Shown piece after piece: positions 5,981-7,368 of a stretch of DNA of 7,368 nt. Positions within the stretch are counted from its first letter, which is position 1. Each line of letters opens with the position of its first letter. The notes beneath the pieces were generated by a model, which saw nothing but the letters and a program-made list of their open reading frames with translations, was not told the DNA's origin and searched no databases. A program made the position numbers and the translations under genes. This DNA comes from Donghicola sp041224595 (lineage in GTDB: Bacteria; Pseudomonadota; Alphaproteobacteria; Rhodobacterales; Rhodobacteraceae): the NCBI RefSeq assembly GCF_041224595.1, contig NZ_JBGFGN010000136.1, positions 1 to 7,368 of the forward strand, given 5' to 3'.

Positions 5981-6766
5981 ATGAAAAGCCCCAAAGATGG
6001 TGTCCAGTCAGTTAGCCGCGCTCTAATCTTGCTGCAGGAATTAGCGCGCTCGGATGATGGGGTGCGGGTTTCTGATCTGGCGCGGACCACGGGCTTGGCT
6101 GTATCGACCGCCCACAGATTGCTGACCACGCTCGAACAACATGGCTTTGCGCAATTCGAGCCAGAGACAACACTGTGGCATGTGGGCAGAGAGGCATATG
6201 CCGTTGGTTCCGCCTTTGGTCGGCGGCGGAACTTTGTGGCGCCTGCGCTGCCTTTTCTCAAGCGACTCCGAGATGTTACACGTGAAACGGCCAATTTGGG
6301 CATCCTCGATGGCAACCAGCTCGTCACTATCAGTCAAGTCGAGAGCCGAGAGATCATGCGCGCTATCTCAAATCCCGGCGGGCAAGTGCCCGTGTTCTGC
6401 AGCGGGATGGGCAAAGCGATCGTCGCCACGTGGACAGATGAAGACATTAAGGCGCTTGCAGAACGCGCTGGCTTGCCACCGATGACCTCGAAAAGCTTGC
6501 GATCAATGGATGAGGTTTTCGACGACATCCGGCAAACGCGCGAGCGTCGCTACGCTTTGGATGACGAAGAACACGTGACTGGTCTGCGTTGCGTTGCCGC
6601 CGAGGTCTGGTCCCCGCAAGGAGAGGCGGTGTGTGCCATCAGTGTCAGCGGTCTGGCGGCCCGCATCACCGACGCACGTCTCGATTCCATTGGGCGTCAA
6701 ATTCGGAAAGCCGCGGACGACTTGACCCAACAACTGGGGGGCACACCGCCCTCTCAGTCCAAATAG
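5981..6766 (+). CDS. IclR-family transcriptional regulator
   Basis: This is a 261-residue DNA-binding regulator of normal IclR-family length. Residues 8-60 form the winged helix-turn-helix: VQSVSRALILLQELA is the family-typical first helix, and GLAVSTAHRLLTTLEQHGF (38-56) covers the turn and recognition helix. Residues about 80-250 form the effector-binding domain, with VFCSGMGKA (138-146) matching the family's hinge motif and GLRCVAAEVW plus AVCAISVSG (201-224) lining the ligand pocket in relatives. The ATG at 5981 is chosen because GAGG lies six nt upstream and the HTH begins right after. An upstream extension in this frame is open but has no support. It is divergent from glcB across 98 bp containing a strong palindrome, so glcB-glcG and itself are the likely targets. 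Glyoxylate, or another small acid such as pyruvate, is a reasonable but inferred effector. Its 3' end overlaps the convergent nuclease remnant. Confidence 0.93.
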   Translation: MKSPKDGVQSVSRALILLQELARSDDGVRVSDLARTTGLAVSTAHRLLTTLEQHGFAQFEPETTLWHVGREAYAVGSAFGRRRNFVAPALPFLKRLRDVTRETANLGILDGNQLVTISQVESREIMRAISNPGGQVPVFCSGMGKAIVATWTDEDIKALAERAGLPPMTSKSLRSMDEVFDDIRQTRERRYALDDEEHVTGLRCVAAEVWSPQGEAVCAISVSGLAARITDARLDSIGRQIRKAADDLTQQLGGTPPSQSK

Positions 6767-7278
6767 ACATCAGCGAGCAAGGGGTAGTGATCAGAAGGGT
6801 ATTCACCGAGGAACTTTTCGCGCACCACCACGGGCGAGGTGCCCACTCGGATGTTCTCCGAAAACCCCATATGATCAATGGCTGCAAACAAGTGAAGCCC
6901 ACGATTGAAGTGGAAGGTGGACCCGGCGATCTTGGGAATATTCAAACCACGGCGTGCCAAAACGCAAAGCGGTCGCATTCCGTCCCAAGAATTGAAGTCG
7001 CCCATGAGCACGACATGTTCACCATCCGCGATCCATGGGTCGATGTGCTTGCTGATCAATTCAGCTGATTTCCTACGGTTCTTTTGGTTGCAGTAATCAA
7101 GGTGCATATTCACGACACGCAAGGTCTGGCCCGTCGCCAGAACCTTGAGTTTTACCCACGACGCGAAATAGGGGTAGCCGCCGACTTCACAGGTATGGCG
7201 CATCCGTTTGTAGGTTTCGGGAAAAGCAGGTCACGTCCGTCAAGGTGGTGTAATTTGTCGGGTGGCCTGAGGTCATGA
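6754..7278 (-). pseudogene. Truncated endonuclease/exonuclease/phosphatase-family gene
   Basis: The open part (ATG at 7203, 149 residues) is the C-terminal half of an endonuclease/exonuclease/phosphatase-fold protein. It holds VVNMHLD (30-36), the metal-binding GDFN (68-71), IDHMGF (109-114) and the catalytic-type SDHYPL (137-142). The first half of the fold, with the metal-binding Asn and Glu, is absent. The ATG at 7203 has no ribosome-binding site. Upstream in the same frame FPETYKR is encoded before a TGA (7231-7233). The neighbouring minus frame reads DKLHHLDGRDLLFP up to that point, so a one-base loss in the TTTTCCC run (about 7217-7226) appears to have broken the frame. That neighbouring frame stays open only to a TAA at 7290-7292, inside the next gene. 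Hence this is a remnant that has lost its 5' half and suffered a frameshift. The family includes nucleases and phosphodiesterases; the original substrate cannot be told. Confidence 0.72.
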
Positions 7279-7368
7279 TCAGGCGGCTTTTATGCTGAGA
7301 ATTGGGTCTGTCTCCTCGTTGTCGATCTGAGCGAATGCCTCGACCATCATGTAGCGGCTGGCGGTTTG
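7279..7368 (-). CDS. C-terminal fragment of an unidentified protein
   Basis: One minus-strand frame is open from the right edge to a TGA at 7279-7281, giving 29 residues with a natural composition (SRYMMVEAFAQID near its start, ending DPILSIKAA). It is probably the end of a gene lying mostly to the right. I do not recognise the family. Its stop lies directly against, or slightly within, the reading frame of the nuclease remnant, so it may belong to whatever replaced the missing half of that gene, such as an inserted or rearranged segment. The fragment is too short for firm support. Confidence 0.4.
   Translation of the reverse strand, partial: QTASRYMMVEAFAQIDNEETDPILSIKAA

Noticed and set aside
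7084..7278. Plus-strand 64-codon open frame at the right end
   Set aside because: It is antisense to the nuclease remnant and its translation shows no recognisable motif or ribosome-binding site.

Overview
The window looks like chromosomal DNA of a marine alphaproteobacterium of the Roseobacter/Rhodobacteraceae type. This is inferred from moderately high GC, an RTX-type M10 metallopeptidase opening with MCTIC, a malate synthase G plus GlcG/HbpS pair, and an IclR-family regulator. No rRNA, tRNA, CRISPR array or complete mobile element was seen. Genus cannot be named from this sequence alone.

Layout, left to right. Positions 1-133 hold nothing assignable. Two minus-strand genes follow: a small sulfotransferase-like protein (134-946) and, upstream of it, a 596-residue secreted serralysin-type protease (1078-2868). 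The protease has a complete HEIGHALGLGH zinc site, a Met-turn, and 20 back-to-back RTX nonapeptides. A GC-rich hairpin (977-1019) lies between the two genes. A 455-bp gene-free stretch (2869-3323) holds several short palindromes in the protease leader and a strong intrinsic terminator (3270-3292) for the next unit.

The next unit is a tight minus-strand operon, glcB (3753-5882, malate synthase G) followed by a GlcG/HbpS-family gene (3324-3740). The glcB stop codon abuts the Shine-Dalgarno sequence of the second gene. Divergent from glcB is an IclR-family regulator (5981-6766). The 98-bp divergent spacer contains back-to-back candidate promoters with overlapping -35 boxes and a near-perfect 21-bp palindrome (5948-5968) covering the putative -10 of the regulator. 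This reads as a self-contained glyoxylate module: the regulator controls itself and the enzyme condensing glyoxylate with acetyl-CoA to malate.

The right end is degraded. The regulator's 3' end overlaps by 13 bp a convergent fragment of an endonuclease/exonuclease/phosphatase-family gene. That fragment keeps the C-terminal catalytic motifs but has lost its N-terminal half and apparently carries a -1 frameshift near 7217-7226. It butts directly onto the end of another minus-strand gene that enters from the right edge (7279-7368), suggesting an old recombination or deletion junction. No clearly new multi-gene system is visible. The points most worth following are the divergent regulatory spacer, the decayed nuclease junction and the palindromes upstream of the protease.
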